Positions 3,486 through 6,125 of a stretch of 6,125 nucleotides of DNA are shown piece after piece. Each line of letters starts with the position of its first letter. Position 1 is the stretch's first letter. Below the pieces are notes generated by a model that made no database searches, was not told the DNA's origin, and saw nothing but the letters and a program-made list of their open reading frames with translations. A program made the translations under genes and the position numbers. This DNA is from DATJFH01 sp035495815 (GTDB taxonomy: Bacteria > Acidobacteriota > Terriglobia > Bryobacterales > Bryobacteraceae). The DNA lies in contig DATJFH010000012.1 of assembly GCA_035495815.1 (NCBI GenBank), positions 1-6,125 on the forward strand. Reading direction: 5' to 3'.

Positions 3486-6125
3486 ATGAACTCGAGGGGT
3501 CTCATGAAATCGAAATCCATTTACCTGGCGGCCTCGCTGTTATTCTTCTGCGCCGGCGATTCTCGGGCGCAGACTCTCTATGGATCGCTGGTCGGCAGTG
3601 TAACGGACAGCGCCGCGGCTGCGATCCCGAATGCTACCGTCGAAGCCACCAATACCGGAACCGGCTTTACCAAGCGCGCCCGCACCGACGAGCGCGGCGG
3701 GTATCTGTTCAACGATCTTCAGCCCGGCCTGTACGACGTCAAGGTCTCTGCGCCCGCTTTCTCGACGTTTACCAAGACCGGCGTGCAGATTTCGATCAAC
3801 ACCATTGTCCGTGCGGATGTGCAGCTGCAAGTCGGCGCCGTCACGGAAAACATCACCGTCAGCGCCCAGGCTTCCGTGTTGCAGACCGATCGCTCGGACG
3901 TCAACCAGCAGATCGGCGGACGCCAGGTGCAGGATCTTCCCCTGCCGGGCATGCGTAATTTTCAGGCCCTCCTGAAGCTGGTCCCCGGGATGACGCCCCC
4001 GCGCTCGAGCAATTCCGATTTCGCCAACCCCCAGGCGTCGCTGGTCGTCAACACCAACGGCAGCTCGTTCAGCACCAACAATACCCGGCTCGACGGCGCC
4101 GGCAATACCTACGTCTGGCTCCCCCACCACGCCGCCTATATCCCCTCGGCCGACGCCGTGGAGACCGTTAACGTGGTCACCAACAGCTTCGACGCCGAAC
4201 AGGGGCTCGCCGGCGGAGCAGTCGTGAATGTGAACATCAAGTCGGGCACCAACGAATTTCACGGCAGCGCCTTCGAATATCACACCAACAGTAAGCTGCG
4301 CGCCCGCAATTTCTTCAATGTCGGCAACCGGCTCCCCAAGAACATCCTCAACCAGTACGGATTTACCATCGGCGGCCCCGTGCTCAAGAACAAGCTGTTC
4401 TTCTTCGGCGATTTCGAAGGGACCAAGCGCCGGCAGAACGCCTCCGGCTTCGGTACGCTGCCGACCGACGCCATTCGCGCCGGCGATTTCGGCGCCGCCG
4501 GCGCCAACATCTATGATCCGCGGACCGGCAGTCCGGACGGATCCGGCCGCGAGCTGTTTCCCGGCAATCGCATTCCCACCGGCCGGATGGATCCGGCCGC
4601 GCTGAAATTGGTCGGCCTCCTGCCGGCCCAGAACCTCACCGGAGACAGCAGCAACTTTTTCTACTCGGAAGGGCTCCAGTTCAACCGCGATACCGGCGAC
4701 ATCAAGGTGAACTTCAACCCCACCCAGCGCATACAGATGTTCGGCCGGTATAGCATTCTCGACTTCTTCATCTTCGACCCGCAGATTTTCGGCCTCGCCG
4801 GCGGCGATCCGGCCGGAGGCGGCCAGCCCGGCAACGGCTCCGGCCGCATCCAGAGCTTTACTCTCGGGGCCACCGTGGTCTTCACTCCGCATTTTCTGAT
4901 GGACGCCCACGCCGGTTACACCCGCCGCTCCGACGCCCAGACCGCCCTCGATTTCGGCAAGAACTTCGGGCTCGAGACCCTGGGAATACCGGGGACGAAC
5001 GGCACGGACATCCGCGAAAGCGGCATCCCGCGATTCAATATCAGCGGCTACTCGGGCTATGGAAATCTGAGCACGTCCAGCCCCTCCTTCCACATCGACA
5101 GCCAGTTCGTTTACAACTTCAATTTCGGCTATACCCACGGATCGCATAATCTGCGCTGGGGTGTCGATATCGACCGGCAGCACATGAATCACTGGCAGCC
5201 GGAAGTCGGCGGCTACGGCCCCCGCGGCGGTTTCAACTTCACCGGCGGGGCCACCTCGCTGCGCGGCGGCGCCGCCCCCAACCGCTTCAATTCCTACGCC
5301 GATTTCCTGCTGGGGCTGCCCATCGATTTCGGGAAGAGCCGTGAGGAGTTCGGCGTGATGAGCACCCGCGGCTGGGCCGAAGCCCTGTACATCCGCGACC
5401 AGTGGCAGACCACCCGCAACCTCACCGTCAACTATGGACTGCGCTGGGAATACTATCCGTTTGCCACCCGCGATCACCGCGGACTGGAGAGATATGATCC
5501 CGCCACCAACCAGGTGTTGCTCGGCGGGATAGGGAACGTGCCCACCGATACCGGCGTCGAAATCAGCAAGCGTAACTTCGGACCGCGGCTGGGCATCGCC
5601 TACCGTCTGCATCAGAAGTGGGTGCTGCGCGCCGGCTACGGAATCAGCATCGATCCCTATCCCTTCTCGCGGCCTTTGCGCGACAACTACCCCACCGTCA
5701 CCAACAGCCAGTTCCAGGGCAGCTCGTCCCTCGAGCCGGGAGGCTCCCTCCGCCTGGGTATTCCGGTCATCCCCCGGGTGGACGTGGGCAACGGCGTCAT
5801 CGCCATACCGGCCGTGGCTACCACCAATACGTTGGATAAGGTATTCCGGCGCGGATATGTTCAGTCGTTCAATGCGACCGCCGAACGCGAGCTGGGCGGC
5901 GGTTTTACGGGGCGGGTCAGCTACGTCGGCACCCGCGGCATCCGGCAGATGGTGTTCATCAACATCAATGCAGCAGCGCCAGGGACCGGCGCCGCCGGAC
6001 GGGAGCTCAACCGGCGCTTTGGCCGCACCGCCGACACCCGCGCGGTGACGCCCTTCCGGACCGCCAACTATAACGCGTTCCAGGCGCATGCCGAGCGGCG
6101 TTTCGCCAACGGATTCCAGTTTACC
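3486..6125 (+). CDS. Oar-like TonB-dependent receptor with carboxypeptidase-regulatory-like domain, 880 residues visible (3' end outside window)
   Basis: An outer-membrane beta-barrel protein of the Oar/SusC-like type common in Acidobacteriota, where such receptors are thought to import large or complex substrates using TonB energy. A Sec signal peptide is visible (SIYLAASLLFFCAGDSRA, likely cleavage after residue 28). Residues about 31-117 form the CarboxypepD_reg-like beta-sandwich (GSLVGSVTDSAAAAIPNATV, then TDERGGYLFNDLQPGLYDV). About 118-255 is a plug-like region (ENITVSAQA, QVQDLPLPGMRNFQALLKLVPG, IPSADAVETVNVVTNSFDAEQG, VNVNIKSGTNEFHGSAFEY). The remainder is barrel with family signatures such as NQYGFTIGGPVLKNKLFFFGDFEG, FPGNRIPTGRMDPAALKL and NFGPRLGIAYRL. 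No clear TonB box is seen. Homologues usually run to about 1,000-1,200 residues, so a few hundred are missing here. The frame is unbroken to the window end. The substrate cannot be inferred. Long reading frames on the opposite strand are codon-composition shadows. Confidence 0.93.
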   Translation, partial: MNSRGLMKSKSIYLAASLLFFCAGDSRAQTLYGSLVGSVTDSAAAAIPNATVEATNTGTGFTKRARTDERGGYLFNDLQPGLYDVKVSAPAFSTFTKTGVQISINTIVRADVQLQVGAVTENITVSAQASVLQTDRSDVNQQIGGRQVQDLPLPGMRNFQALLKLVPGMTPPRSSNSDFANPQASLVVNTNGSSFSTNNTRLDGAGNTYVWLPHHAAYIPSADAVETVNVVTNSFDAEQGLAGGAVVNVNIKSGTNEFHGSAFEYHTNSKLRARNFFNVGNRLPKNILNQYGFTIGGPVLKNKLFFFGDFEGTKRRQNASGFGTLPTDAIRAGDFGAAGANIYDPRTGSPDGSGRELFPGNRIPTGRMDPAALKLVGLLPAQNLTGDSSNFFYSEGLQFNRDTGDIKVNFNPTQRIQMFGRYSILDFFIFDPQIFGLAGGDPAGGGQPGNGSGRIQSFTLGATVVFTPHFLMDAHAGYTRRSDAQTALDFGKNFGLETLGIPGTNGTDIRESGIPRFNISGYSGYGNLSTSSPSFHIDSQFVYNFNFGYTHGSHNLRWGVDIDRQHMNHWQPEVGGYGPRGGFNFTGGATSLRGGAAPNRFNSYADFLLGLPIDFGKSREEFGVMSTRGWAEALYIRDQWQTTRNLTVNYGLRWEYYPFATRDHRGLERYDPATNQVLLGGIGNVPTDTGVEISKRNFGPRLGIAYRLHQKWVLRAGYGISIDPYPFSRPLRDNYPTVTNSQFQGSSSLEPGGSLRLGIPVIPRVDVGNGVIAIPAVATTNTLDKVFRRGYVQSFNATAERELGGGFTGRVSYVGTRGIRQMVFININAAAPGTGAAGRELNRRFGRTADTRAVTPFRTANYNAFQAHAERRFANGFQFT

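Noticed and set aside
3540..6089. 849-residue open frame on the minus strand opposite the receptor gene
   Set aside because: It is antisense to a clear TonB-dependent receptor with signal peptide, domain order and family motifs. The product is low-complexity Gly/Ala/Val/Glu-rich with no recognisable domain, as expected when GC-rich third positions suppress stops on the opposite strand.
1..6125. A new multi-gene defence, mobile or biosynthetic system
   Set aside because: All genes belong to recognisable families and are split among separate transcription units. No transposase, integrase, nuclease, toxin-antitoxin pair or repeat array was seen on either strand.

Overview
The window is GC-rich bacterial DNA that looks chromosomal, with four protein-coding genes and a partial fifth. 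The best guess for the source is an Acidobacteriota member of the Solibacter/Bryobacter type. The main reason is the Oar-like TonB-dependent receptor with an N-terminal carboxypeptidase-regulatory-like domain, a family greatly expanded in that phylum. The arsR-arsM pair, the AI-2E permease with a soluble C-terminal extension, and the DUF1003 protein all fit but do not prove this. No rRNA, functional tRNA, CRISPR array, transposase or attachment site is visible.

Layout. Positions 1-761 (minus strand) hold a two-gene arsenic operon. arsR encodes a metalloregulator with C-terminal cysteine pairs, and 11 bases later comes the start of arsM, an arsenite S-adenosylmethionine methyltransferase cut off by the left edge of the window. 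Just upstream, at about 816-848, is a near-consensus sigma-70 promoter (TTGACA, 17-base spacer, TAATAT) with an AT-rich inverted repeat over its spacer and -10 box. This is the expected arrangement for ArsR autorepression. Positions 953-2734 (plus) encode an AI-2E/PerM-family membrane protein with an extra cytoplasmic C-terminal region of about 230 residues. It converges on a DUF1003 membrane protein (2731-3249, minus), and the two stop codons overlap in the four bases TTAG. Positions 3250-3485 are a divergent intergenic region with small palindromes, a C8 run and a strong hairpin. Positions 3486-6125 (plus) hold a TonB-dependent receptor of 880 visible residues that is open at the right edge.

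How the genes work together. Only arsR-arsM forms a clear functional unit: arsenite-responsive derepression of an arsenic-methylating enzyme. The other three genes are separate transcription units, and the sequence gives no evidence of a shared pathway.

I found no convincing new multi-gene system. The items most worth a second look are the soluble extension of the AI-2E protein, the compact ArsR promoter/operator, and a hairpin with tRNA-Ser-like sequence ahead of the receptor gene.
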